From an uncultured Pontibacter sp. (lineage in GTDB: Bacteria; Bacteroidota; Bacteroidia; Cytophagales; Hymenobacteraceae), in the NCBI RefSeq assembly GCF_947499215.1, contig NZ_CANMNI010000002.1:744001-808000 (forward strand): DNA of 64,000 nt, given 5' to 3'. Position numbers and translations under genes: made by a program. Positions 1 through 9,376 of the stretch are shown in pieces. Under the pieces are notes generated by a model. That model was not told the DNA's origin. It saw only the letters and a program-made list of their open reading frames with translations, and made no database searches. Each line of letters opens with the position of its first letter. Within the stretch, counting starts at the first letter, position 1.

Positions 1-1
1 G

Positions 2-208
2 GCTTTCCCACTCCTTCAGAAGGATCTCATTAAGGAAGTGCGCACCATCATCGACCTGCAGCTTGCCGACGATACCAAAGCCCGCGACACCGACAACAAC
101 TATGTAGAGCAAGTAGCCCCAACCCATACCCGCTCACAATACGCCACGTACGAGTACCTGCGCGGCTTGATTCCGGGAGGTATGGAACCGGCAAAGCAAC
201 CGAAATAG
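2..208 (+). CDS. ppk1: Polyphosphate kinase 1, C-terminal fragment (5' end outside window)
   Basis: Frame 2 reads AFPLLQKDLIKEVRTIIDLQLADDTKARDTDNNYVEQ...EPAKQPK*, resembling the PPK1 C-terminus (P-E-L-x-E-x-x-x-I-L-x-I-Q-L-x-D-N-x-K-A-R). Confidence 0.75.
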   Translation, partial: AFPLLQKDLIKEVRTIIDLQLADDTKARDTDNNYVEQVAPTHTRSQYATYEYLRGLIPGGMEPAKQPK

Positions 209-229
209 GCTAACCCTTGCATTACATCA

Positions 230-270
230 AAAAGGCCCGACTCGCTATACCTGCGAGTCGGGCCTTTTTT
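230..270 (+). terminator. Intrinsic terminator after ppk1
   Basis: Perfect 14-bp stem AAGGCCCGACTCGC/GCGAGTCGGGCCTT, loop TATACCT, T-tract. Confidence 0.85.
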
Positions 271-289
271 AATTAGCTATACTTGATCT

Positions 290-1339
290 CTATCTGTTCC
301 GGCTGCGCTCCAGCAGCTTGCGGGGTGGCACGGCATAAAGTTCTATACCTATATAGCCAGCTCCGGCCAAGTTGTTTGTGATGAGCTCGTCGCGTGAGCC
401 TACCACATCGAAGGCGCGGTGGCGGTAGTACTGCCGGAATCCGCCTTCCACGGCAAACCACAGAAAGTCGTAGATCTCCTGCTCAAGCCGCAACAGACCT
501 TTGATGTCGGTGCGGCGCAGTTCGATGTCGTTGAACTGCGAGAGCGGCGGCTCATCGGCAAAGAGGTTGTAGCTGGCGCCTTCTATCCTATACCCGGTGT
601 AGAGCAGCGTTTTCTCAGACACATTGTAGCGCACCCGCAGGTTGGCCGGGAAGATAGACTCCACTCCCCAGCGGTCGTTGAAGGTGCGGTTGTACATAAT
701 GCCCGGATAGATGCGCCGCCGCCCGAAGGTATAACCCAACTGCAAGCCTACCCCCCATGCAAAATCAGGGGTTCTTTTCCAGCCATAGGCAAGGTCCATA
801 GTGGTTTTCAGGTAATCGGATATGTTGATGTTTTTGCGGTTGTAATCGCCGTTCAATTCGCCTTTTACCCGCACCAGCATAAACCGCACATCGTCAAAAG
901 AGTGCAGGAAAGCCAACTGCAGGCCCAGACTCGTCAGGTTTTTGTCCGCTAGGTTGCGGTACAGGCTGTAGGATGCCGGTGTGACGTCCTCGAAGTTAAA
1001 CTCCTCCAGCTTGTGGTCTATACCCAGAATGAGTTTGTTGTTGGGCTTGTTCATTACCGGGGCCAGCGCCCGCACAAAAAACTTATTATGCCGCCGCACA
1101 CGCGCCCGGCCGTTGCCCACCTCCGGATTGTCGGACTCCGACTCCATGTCGAACTGGGGCAGGCGCTCGTAGCCAATCACAATGCCCCGGCTCCTACCCA
1201 TGCCCCGCACGCCCGGACTAGCGTAGTCTATCGTTTGCTTTTGTACATCACTTAGGTCTCTTCCGGTTTCCTGAGCCAATGCTTGCTCTCCGATCAGGAG
1301 TAGAGGAATTAAAAGTAATTTTGGTATGGTCAATTTCAT
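290..1339 (-). CDS. DUF6268-like outer-membrane beta-barrel protein
   Basis: ORF with signal peptide MKLTIPKLLLIPLLLIGEQALAQ and alternating beta-barrel-type strands; ATG at 1339. Confidence 0.65.
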   Translation of the reverse strand: MKLTIPKLLLIPLLLIGEQALAQETGRDLSDVQKQTIDYASPGVRGMGRSRGIVIGYERLPQFDMESESDNPEVGNGRARVRRHNKFFVRALAPVMNKPNNKLILGIDHKLEEFNFEDVTPASYSLYRNLADKNLTSLGLQLAFLHSFDDVRFMLVRVKGELNGDYNRKNINISDYLKTTMDLAYGWKRTPDFAWGVGLQLGYTFGRRRIYPGIMYNRTFNDRWGVESIFPANLRVRYNVSEKTLLYTGYRIEGASYNLFADEPPLSQFNDIELRRTDIKGLLRLEQEIYDFLWFAVEGGFRQYYRHRAFDVVGSRDELITNNLAGAGYIGIELYAVPPRKLLERSRNR

Positions 1340-1371
1340 AGTTTGCAGCAAATTTTAGAGGCGGTAAAAGC

Positions 1372-1400
1372 AAAAAGTGCCACTCCTCGCGGCACTTTTT
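1372..1400. terminator. Bidirectional-type hairpin AAAAGTGCC...GGCACTTTT
   Basis: AAAAAGTGCCactcctcgcGGCACTTTTT. Confidence 0.7.
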
Positions 1401-1421
1401 GCTATACGTTTTTAGATGCTT

Positions 1422-4400
1422 TTAGAATAAAAAGCCGAAACTTAAGTTCCAGAGCCGTTCCACATCGCCTTTGGCATAGGTTAGGACGATCACGTTTTTC
1501 TGCATGATATCGGCCCACACACCGCCACCCACGCCGGTATGCATGTTACGCAGGAAGCCACTGCGATCATCGCCATCGTAGTACACACGGCCCACGTCAT
1601 ATAGGCCCAGCACGCCCAACTTGCCCGGTGTCAGGTATAGGTTGAAGTCGAAGAGCGCCAGACGGGCCTCGGCGTTGGCGAAGATGTAGCTACGGCCGGC
1701 AAAACGGGTACGGCGGTAGCCGCGCATGTTGTCCATGCCACCTAGCGTATTGGCCTGATAGAAGCGGAAATCGCCAAAGTTATGCGCCGCTCCCAGTCGA
1801 CCCGCCCACGTGAGCTGAAACGGGAAGTTAGGGCTGAGGTAGAAAGCGAATTCAGAACTCACATGGGTATAGCTAAGTCCTTCGCCATCGGTTTGTTTGT
1901 TGTAGCTGATGCGGTTGTGCGAGCGCATACCAATGCGTGGGTTTTTCTGATTACCCTCTCCCAGCACATCCAAGTCAGCAAAGGCCCTCACGCCTACATA
2001 GTGCTGTGACTCGAATCGGTTTTCCTCAAAATCGTAGGTACCCGGCTCCATGCGTCCGTTCAGCGCCTCGTTTACCAAAAAGGTCTCGCTGTCGGAGTTC
2101 ACCACCCGGAAGCGGTCGTAGGTAGGCCCTATGCCTATCTTGAAGAAAGGCGCCAAATTGTTGTTGAGCGTTGCGCCCACGTTGACCCGCTTGAAACGCA
2201 CACGGTAGAAGGAGTCATCGAGTCCGTCCTGTTGGCGGGTATCGTTGCCGTATCCGTAGAAATTACGCTGGTACTGCGGGCCCTGTATGGCGGCATTCAC
2301 GCCGATGTTCCAGTTGCCGAACACCTGCCGGATATCGCCGGCATAGCGCACATTAAAGGAGTTGGTGAAGAAGGCGTAATTCCCCTCCAGTATGTGCTCT
2401 GCCGCATAGGGTGAGTTGCGGAACTTGTGTGTGCGGGCAATCACACCGCCTCCCACAAACAGGCCATCATCCACGTTGTATTCAAACGAAAGCCTTGGGC
2501 CCAGATAGGGCAGTTTACGGTTGTCACGGTCGTAAAAGTTCACGTCCGGACTGATGCTGGTGCGGTCTTTTGTTTCAGGCCCGAAGTTGAACACGTTGCC
2601 TTCTTCTGTGTCATACACGACGGTATGCTTCTTGATGCCGGCTACACGCGAATTATCCGTGATGACGTCTTCATCGTTGCCACCGATAATGCGCACCACG
2701 ATACCTTCGTCAACTTCCCCGTTCACTTCGAACATATCTTTGCCACGCTGGCCGTAGAGGCGCAACTCTTTGGTCTCGGAGGTATAGAAGGTGCGTTTGT
2801 AAAGTGTGTCACGTAATTCGCCCTCTTTGTTGATCTTGTATACCGTCAGGTGTGTTTCTTCATCATTGATCCGATTCACGACAAAATGCTCATGTTTATC
2901 GCTGCCGGCCACATCCACCATTGTAGAGATGTGCTCATAATAGGCTTCGGCTGCCTGTGGCAGCTTGTCGCGGCGTGAGCGGAGCTTGGCTTTGATCTCT
3001 TCGCCAGAAATGGCTTGCACTTCTTTTGGCCACTGGTTAATGGCCTCCTCGATGACCTGATCGGTAACACCGGCTTTTATCTCTTCGGCAAGTCGAATCC
3101 ACTCCTGCCGCGTGATGGCTGGCGTGAAAGTGCGGTCGATGGTGAGGGCACTCAGGTTAAGGCCCACAATGTCGCGGAAGTCGTGGTCGAAGTTCTGGAC
3201 GTTGCGTACCCCCCACTTTCGGGTGGCCAGCCAAGGTATAAGGCCGTCCGCTTTGAAGAACACTTGGTCGCGGTCTTCCGGAATTGGTAAGTATACCTTG
3301 CCGCTGTCGGTCTTTTCTTCTTTCCAGCGCCACTGTCCTTCGTGGCGGTCCCAGTCGCCCACCAGCATGTCGAACAGGCGGGCGCGCACAAACTCCTCTT
3401 GGTTTACCTTGTTGTCGTTGTCTTGGCGCAGTTCCTTCAGCACCTTGTCGGTACCTACCAGATTCTCGGCAAAGCCCAGACTCTCTACATCTTCGTGGTT
3501 CTCGTCGGCGTCTTCTTCCAAGAAGGCCAGTGTGTTGCTGAACTCATCCATGTACTGGCGCAAGTAGGGCGTCTGTGGGATGTACACCAGCTTCGGGTTT
3601 GTGTGAAACACTCCAGCACCATCGGCCAGACGCGGTATAGCCAATGCGCCATAAGGGTGCTGGGCTGATATCTGGTCCTGTAACAGGGCCTTGGCGGCGG
3701 TTTGGCGTAAGTACTCTGGCAGAGCCATGGTCGGATCCTTGTCGACAGTGCGCAGGGTATACTCGCGGGCGTCCGGGTTGCGCACTTTCAGAGAGGCTGT
3801 TTGTTTGCCACCGCCTTTTTGGTAGGGCGTGAGGCCACCCATTTCATTGCGCATATCCAACAGGGGCACCTCTACGGGTGTGGACCACTCGCGGCGGTAG
3901 TGCTCCCCCAGCAAGGAGCGACGAAGCCCCTTAGCGGTGTATTCGTCGTTTGCCGCCACCACGATGGTGCTGTCGGCATAGTTGGTATCATCCACCACAG
4001 CCTCTCTTTTGCGGCGCGGTTCTTTGGCGTAAAGCGGCGTCCGGAATGTCATGGTGCCTTCGGAGCCATCTCCTTCCGGCGTCCAGTACTCTACCCAAGC
4101 CTCACCGTTTTCATAGTACATCAACTTGGCAAAGCCTTTTACTTCGTGGGTGTACATGGCCGCTCCGCCCGGCTTTACGTGCTGCGTCTTACAGCCCGAC
4201 CCGCTCACGATGTGGGCTAAGTTGTTGTGCTTGTAGTGTTGCAGGGAGTGCTCGTGCCCGGCGGCATACACGATGTTGTCATACTTATCGAAGACGTTGA
4301 GCAGACCCTCGACGTAAGCGGTGTAACGCGGATGCGGAATGTCTTGCAGGATACCGCCGTATTTGCGGGCGAAGGGGTAGATAGAGCCGATGACCGGCAG

Positions 4401-5231
4401 CGGCAGGTAGATCCAGTCGCGGAGCATGGTAAGCGGGAAAACGTGGTCCTTTAATGTGAAGAAGCCACCATGGTTACCTCTTGTGAACAGGGGGTGGTGT
4501 GCCACCACGATTATGTTGGAGCCTTGGTGCTTTTCGATAATGTCTTCCAGCTTTACCAGTAAGTCGGCTTCGGTAGAGGCCCAACAGTTGCTACCGGCTC
4601 CATAGGGGCGCTCCCAAGGGTGCAACCACCACTCCGAATCAAGGGCGATGAGAACCACATCGTCGCTTATCTTCACCTCGTAAGGTCCGGGGCATGCATC
4701 GCCGGGCACGTAAAAATCACCGCCTACCACAATGCCCTCTTCGGTCAGGTATTCGTTCACGTAGTTCTGCTGGCGTACTACATACTCTACCCCGCCACGG
4801 CCACTGTGGTTCCAGTCATGGTTGCCGGGTATCATGTATTTCTCGCCCTGATAACCCCGCAATACGTCCAACTGGGCATTCAGTCGCTTCTCCGATATCT
4901 CCCGGTCATAGCGGCCCGGCTCGGGCAGACCATTGTGATACACGTTGTCACCCAGAAAGACAGTGGTACTTTGGGCTCCGGCCTCATTCATCTGCTTTTT
5001 CATCAGTTTGAGCGATGGCTCTTGTTGTTCCAGATCGGGGGCGCCTACGTCGCCGATCAGGAACACGGTGTACTGCAGTTTATTGTCAGGCTTGGGCTCG
5101 GTTTGCTCCCAGTTTAGTACATCGCGGCTATAGTAGGGTTTTTGGGTAGCGCAGGCTTGCAGGAGCACCAATAAAAAGCCTACGGCAAAGATCCGCAGGA
5201 TAGAGGGTACTAGGTGAATATGGTTTTTCAT
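1422..5231 (-). CDS. Lipoprotein metallophosphoesterase fused to a kinase-like middle region and a C-terminal BamA/D15-type beta-barrel
   Basis: 1269 aa. Lipobox LLQAC; calcineurin-like motifs GDVGAPD, GDNVYHNG, GNHDWNH, AHHPLF, GHEHS; middle FDMLVGDWDRHEGQWRW...PIPEDRDQVF; C-term surface-antigen strands ending F. Confidence 0.85.
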   Translation of the reverse strand: MKNHIHLVPSILRIFAVGFLLVLLQACATQKPYYSRDVLNWEQTEPKPDNKLQYTVFLIGDVGAPDLEQQEPSLKLMKKQMNEAGAQSTTVFLGDNVYHNGLPEPGRYDREISEKRLNAQLDVLRGYQGEKYMIPGNHDWNHSGRGGVEYVVRQQNYVNEYLTEEGIVVGGDFYVPGDACPGPYEVKISDDVVLIALDSEWWLHPWERPYGAGSNCWASTEADLLVKLEDIIEKHQGSNIIVVAHHPLFTRGNHGGFFTLKDHVFPLTMLRDWIYLPLPVIGSIYPFARKYGGILQDIPHPRYTAYVEGLLNVFDKYDNIVYAAGHEHSLQHYKHNNLAHIVSGSGCKTQHVKPGGAAMYTHEVKGFAKLMYYENGEAWVEYWTPEGDGSEGTMTFRTPLYAKEPRRKREAVVDDTNYADSTIVVAANDEYTAKGLRRSLLGEHYRREWSTPVEVPLLDMRNEMGGLTPYQKGGGKQTASLKVRNPDAREYTLRTVDKDPTMALPEYLRQTAAKALLQDQISAQHPYGALAIPRLADGAGVFHTNPKLVYIPQTPYLRQYMDEFSNTLAFLEEDADENHEDVESLGFAENLVGTDKVLKELRQDNDNKVNQEEFVRARLFDMLVGDWDRHEGQWRWKEEKTDSGKVYLPIPEDRDQVFFKADGLIPWLATRKWGVRNVQNFDHDFRDIVGLNLSALTIDRTFTPAITRQEWIRLAEEIKAGVTDQVIEEAINQWPKEVQAISGEEIKAKLRSRRDKLPQAAEAYYEHISTMVDVAGSDKHEHFVVNRINDEETHLTVYKINKEGELRDTLYKRTFYTSETKELRLYGQRGKDMFEVNGEVDEGIVVRIIGGNDEDVITDNSRVAGIKKHTVVYDTEEGNVFNFGPETKDRTSISPDVNFYDRDNRKLPYLGPRLSFEYNVDDGLFVGGGVIARTHKFRNSPYAAEHILEGNYAFFTNSFNVRYAGDIRQVFGNWNIGVNAAIQGPQYQRNFYGYGNDTRQQDGLDDSFYRVRFKRVNVGATLNNNLAPFFKIGIGPTYDRFRVVNSDSETFLVNEALNGRMEPGTYDFEENRFESQHYVGVRAFADLDVLGEGNQKNPRIGMRSHNRISYNKQTDGEGLSYTHVSSEFAFYLSPNFPFQLTWAGRLGAAHNFGDFRFYQANTLGGMDNMRGYRRTRFAGRSYIFANAEARLALFDFNLYLTPGKLGVLGLYDVGRVYYDGDDRSGFLRNMHTGVGGGVWADIMQKNVIVLTYAKGDVERLWNLSFGFLF

Positions 5232-5549
5232 AAGGTTGTGGGTACTAGTCGTCCGACTCGGAAAGACAACGGTTACAAGGCAGAGTACATATCAGAAGTT
5301 ATGGGCGCCGCCCTCAGGACGGAACTGCATCAAAATACGGTAGTGGTTTAGTTTGCTGCATAGTGGTTGGATATCGCCAAAGTCGCAGGAGCGGCCGGGC
5401 TGAGAATGATAACGTATAGCGTCTATATTAAGTTATTGCTTTACTCTATAGTACGGCAAGCCCTGCAAACCGGCTCCTTTTAACAAAAAGTGTTTTTAAC
5501 CGTAACCGCAGATTGAATACTAGCACCACAAATAACAGCCACCACACAG

Positions 5550-6845
5550 ATGCAACCAAACCGCGAAGCCCTGTCCGGCAGGCTAACCACCGATATGGAA
5601 GATCAAAACATCGTTAAGCAAGCGAGTGAGTACGTATTCAGGCTTTTTAAGGAACAGCTGTCTAAAAAGCTTGTCTACCACAACTATAAGCATACCTTCG
5701 AAACCGCCAACGAAGCCCGGCAACTGGGCGAATTGTACGACCTTAGCCCTGAGGAACTGCAGGACCTCGAACTGGCCGCATGGTTTCACGACACTGGCTA
5801 CGTAACAGCCTACGACGGCCACGAGGAAGAGAGCGTGCGCTTCGCCACCTCATGGCTGCAGGACAAAAACTACCCACCGGAGCGCATCACCCGCATCACC
5901 GATTGCATTATGGCCACTAAGCACGGCACCAAACCGGACACCTTGTTGCAAGAGGTCATCATTGATGCCGACATGGCCAACATCGGCAAGGAGACTTTTT
6001 TTGCCACGGCAGAGCTGCTGCGCGTGGAATGGGAAATTTTTAAAGAGAAGTTTTTCACGGATCAGGAGTGGGCGCAGTTTCAGATGGAGTTTCTGCTTTC
6101 CACGACCTTTTATACAGCCAAGGCTCAGCACAAGTACGCTGAGCAACTCGGACTGAACATACAGGAGCAGCGCACCCAACTGCAGAAAGAGTCAAAGAAG
6201 CTGAAGAAGGAGGAAAAGGAACACCGCGAGACATTGGCACAGCCGAAGCGCGGTATCGAAACCATGTTCCGTAACACCTACCGCACCCACCTCAACCTAA
6301 GCGCCATCGCCGACAACAAAGCCAACATGATGATCAGCCTTAATGCCATCATCATGTCCGTCATCATCACTTACCTGAGCACCAAAACCTCCATTACAGG
6401 GGCTGAATTTGCGCAGCATCGCTCGTTGCTTATACCTGTCGGTATGCTCCTGCTCACCACACTGGGTTCGGTGATTTTTGCCATTATCTCGGCGCAACCC
6501 GAAGTCACAAGTTTCTCTTTCAATAAGAAGAAGATAAACAGCAAAAAGGTGAATCTCCTATTTTTTGGTAACTTCACGAACATCCCTCTGGAGGATTTCC
6601 AAAACGGCATGCACGAGATCATGCGAGACAAGAGGTCGCTCTACACCAACATGATTACCGACATCTATTATTTAGGCGAAGTGCTGGACCGCAAGTATAA
6701 AATCCTGCGCATTTCCTACTCTATTTTCATGGTGGGGCTAGTGCTCACCGTAATCGCCTTTGGCATATCGATAGCGCTTTATGATGCTCCCCTCGTTGAC
6801 CCGGCCCCGACCGAGACTTCAAGCCCAGAGGCTTCAAACTTGTAA
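5550..6845 (+). CDS. HD-domain phosphohydrolase with C-terminal Pycsar-effector-like transmembrane domain (PycTM/DUF5706-type)
   Basis: N-term HNYKHTFE...AAWFHDTGY...DADMANIG (HD family); C-term RTHLNLSAIADNKANMMISLNAIIMSVI with several TM helices and NMITDIYYLGEVLDRKYKILRISY. Confidence 0.75.
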   Translation: MQPNREALSGRLTTDMEDQNIVKQASEYVFRLFKEQLSKKLVYHNYKHTFETANEARQLGELYDLSPEELQDLELAAWFHDTGYVTAYDGHEEESVRFATSWLQDKNYPPERITRITDCIMATKHGTKPDTLLQEVIIDADMANIGKETFFATAELLRVEWEIFKEKFFTDQEWAQFQMEFLLSTTFYTAKAQHKYAEQLGLNIQEQRTQLQKESKKLKKEEKEHRETLAQPKRGIETMFRNTYRTHLNLSAIADNKANMMISLNAIIMSVIITYLSTKTSITGAEFAQHRSLLIPVGMLLLTTLGSVIFAIISAQPEVTSFSFNKKKINSKKVNLLFFGNFTNIPLEDFQNGMHEIMRDKRSLYTNMITDIYYLGEVLDRKYKILRISYSIFMVGLVLTVIAFGISIALYDAPLVDPAPTETSSPEASNL

Positions 6846-6919
6846 ATAGGGGGAATTAAGTTAAATTTGTGAAGCGTGCCAGTCTGGCTGTACCTGTCAG
6901 TGGTTATTCCTGAATACCC

Positions 6920-6991
6920 GGCCCTGTAGTTCAATGGATAGAATAGGAGTTTCCTAAACTCTAGATTCAGGTTCGATTCCTGACAGGGCCA
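6920..6991 (+). tRNA. tRNA-Arg (anticodon CCT)
   Basis: Acceptor GGCCCTG/CAGGGCC, anticodon arm GGAGT-TTCCTAA-ACTCT, T-arm GGTTCGATTCC, discriminator A. Confidence 0.93.
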
Positions 6992-7148
6992 CGATTTAAA
7001 GTATGTAAGTTTATATTGGCTTTTTTAAACACCCCCTTATCTATTGGCTTCCCGTAATAATAAGAAACTGAACCACTTCGTTATAGCACTATATTTTCGA
7101 AATTATATTTTATTACCTATATTGGAGCTGAAGCCACTCCTGTATACC

Positions 7149-7493
7149 ATGAAAACAACCTTGTCAATTAGCTTATTGGCGATCTTTGCCAGCCTTGCAG
7201 CTTGCAATAGTGAGCGGAGCGGCATAGAGGTCGACGGCTCAGAGGCCACCATGGCCAGCGAAACAGGTGCGCCGGCTCCGCTTGGGCCGGATGTGATGTT
7301 CGCTACCAAACCCCTAATCGGTGGCGAAGTTTATAAGACGGCCAGCTTTCAGGCCACCAGCCTTGTGCACTTTGATACTGCCCAACTCATTCAGGTGCTC
7401 GACACTTCGGATGTGATCTTTGTAAAAGCCCGGGTGCAGCGCGACACGGCCTCCTATACCGGCTTCGTGTCCAAAGCCATTTTACCGGAATAA
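7149..7493 (+). CDS. Small SH3-like lipoprotein, hypothetical
   Basis: MKTTLSISLLAIFASLAAC lipobox; the upstream extension in the ORF track is unlikely. Confidence 0.6.
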   Translation: MKTTLSISLLAIFASLAACNSERSGIEVDGSEATMASETGAPAPLGPDVMFATKPLIGGEVYKTASFQATSLVHFDTAQLIQVLDTSDVIFVKARVQRDTASYTGFVSKAILPE

Positions 7494-7510
7494 AGTACCT
7501 CCGTATAAAA

Positions 7511-7549
7511 CACAAAAGGCCGCTCTGTTTGCAGAGCGGCCTTTTGTGT
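7511..7549. terminator. Convergent bidirectional terminator
   Basis: CACAAAAGGCCGCTCTGtttgCAGAGCGGCCTTTTGTG between convergent genes. Confidence 0.85.
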
Positions 7550-7562
7550 AATGCCTATATGA

Positions 7563-7931
7563 TTACTTCACCACAACTCTTCTCACAGAGCTGTAGCCAT
7601 CAGCTTCAATCTTCACGTAATACAATCCCTTGGCGAGCCTTGTTAGGTCAATCGTCTTGCTTGTCTGAATATCAGAGCGGCTCAGTACTTCATGATAGAT
7701 TTCATTACCAATCACATTGATGATGCGCAGCTCTACCTGACTGGCCTCCATGTTGGTAAACGAAATGGTAAAAACCCCGTTGTTGGGGTTAGGGTAAATA
7801 GCAACCTCCTTATCCTGCTGTTCTAAGGCCTTGATATTGCTCCCAGACTGCGCCGCCGCAGGCTCGCGCACTTGGCCTTGTGCCATCAGGGTGGCCATAC
7901 AGATAAAAAAGGTAAGTATAAATTGTTTCAT
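7563..7931 (-). CDS. T9SS type A sorting-domain mini-protein
   Basis: Signal peptide followed almost directly by VAIYPNPNNGVFTISF...ELRIINVIGNEIY...IDLTRLAKGLYYVKIEADGYSSVRRVVVK. Confidence 0.8.
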   Translation of the reverse strand: MKQFILTFFICMATLMAQGQVREPAAAQSGSNIKALEQQDKEVAIYPNPNNGVFTISFTNMEASQVELRIINVIGNEIYHEVLSRSDIQTSKTIDLTRLAKGLYYVKIEADGYSSVRRVVVK

Positions 7932-8092
7932 ATTGAAAATTAGCGTCTTGTTCCTAGTATTATATACAAAAGTTGTTCCATATTGTTAACGTCCTGAACA
8001 ATAATTTGTTCTTGCATTTTACACCCAAAATGGAATGCTTTCACCAAATATCAGAAAGTTTTTTTGTACTTTAAAAATATAGCCTGTCATTT

Positions 8093-9202
8093 ATGGAGAT
8101 AGCCGTTATCGGGGGAGGCCTTGCCGGACTGACCAGTGCCATCGCATTGGCCGGAAAAGGACTGTCTGTAACGCTCATCGAAAAAAAATCATACCCCTTT
8201 CACCGGGTATGCGGGGAGTATGTTTCCAACGAAGTGCTCCCCTATCTGCAGTCCATCGGAGCTGACCCTGCGCCGCTCCAGCCAGCGACCATCTCGCGTT
8301 TTATGCTCACCTCCCCAAAAGGAGTCACGCTCGAATCGCCGCTCGACCTTGGGGGTTTTGGCGTGAGTCGCTATGCCTTGGACCAGCACCTGTACCAGAT
8401 TGCGCTATCGCGGGGTGTGCAGGTGCGGCAACATACTACGGTGCAGGATGTGCAGTTTACAAATAACCGTTTTGTACTAAAACTCTCGAGTGGCGACAGC
8501 ATGGAATCGGAGGTGGCGTTGGGGGCTTTTGGCAAGCGCAGCGCACTCGACCGGCAACTCCAACGTTCCTTCTTTGCGAAGCGTTCGCCTTACATCGGGG
8601 TGAAGTACCACCTGCGTCTCGACATGCCCACCGACCTGATCGCGCTGCATAATTTTGAAGACGGTTACGCCGGCATTTCGGCTATAGAAAACGGCCGCTA
8701 CTGTTTCTGTTACCTGACCACCCGCGAGAACCTACGCCGGCACGGCACCATACCTGCCATGGAGCAAGCCGTGCTGCAGAAGAACTCACACCTGCGACGC
8801 ATTTTCTCAGAAGCGGAATTTCTGTACGAACAGCCGGAGGTCATCAACGAAATCTCATTCGCCACCAAAACCTGCGTGGAGAACCATGTGCTCATGTGCG
8901 GCGATGCGGCCGGTATGATCACGCCCCTTTGTGGCAACGGTATGGCGATGGCCATACATGCGGGCAAGCTGGCCGCCGAGCAAGTGTTCGTATACTTTGA
9001 GAACGGCCGCGACCGACAGGCCCTAGAAGCCGGCTATACCCACGCATGGAGAACTCAGTTTGAGCGGAGACTACAGGTGGGCCGCACGGTGCAGCGTTTG
9101 TTCGGCAGCCCTTTGTTATCGGAAGTGGCGGTGGGCACGCTGCGGCACATGCCGGCTGCCGTGCGGCTGATTATGCGACAGACTCACGGGAAGCCATTCT
9201 GA
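8093..9202 (+). CDS. FAD-dependent oxidoreductase/monooxygenase (geranylgeranyl-reductase-like)
   Basis: MEIAVIGGGLAGLTSAIALA Rossmann motif, CGEYVSNE, MCGDAAGMITPLCGNGMAMA. Confidence 0.85.
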   Translation: MEIAVIGGGLAGLTSAIALAGKGLSVTLIEKKSYPFHRVCGEYVSNEVLPYLQSIGADPAPLQPATISRFMLTSPKGVTLESPLDLGGFGVSRYALDQHLYQIALSRGVQVRQHTTVQDVQFTNNRFVLKLSSGDSMESEVALGAFGKRSALDRQLQRSFFAKRSPYIGVKYHLRLDMPTDLIALHNFEDGYAGISAIENGRYCFCYLTTRENLRRHGTIPAMEQAVLQKNSHLRRIFSEAEFLYEQPEVINEISFATKTCVENHVLMCGDAAGMITPLCGNGMAMAIHAGKLAAEQVFVYFENGRDRQALEAGYTHAWRTQFERRLQVGRTVQRLFGSPLLSEVAVGTLRHMPAAVRLIMRQTHGKPF

Positions 9203-9376
9203 TCGCTTATATCTTAAAACGGCCGCATCCGTACTTATTTCCATACCTGTACCGGTGAATCTTTTTTCGGGGATAGGCTAAACTTACAGCACCCCCGCCT
9301 GTTGTCGCTATACCCGTCGTGGCAAAGCAAGGCAGGCAAAGGATTTACATGAAACAAACGCTACACACTCCAGCTT

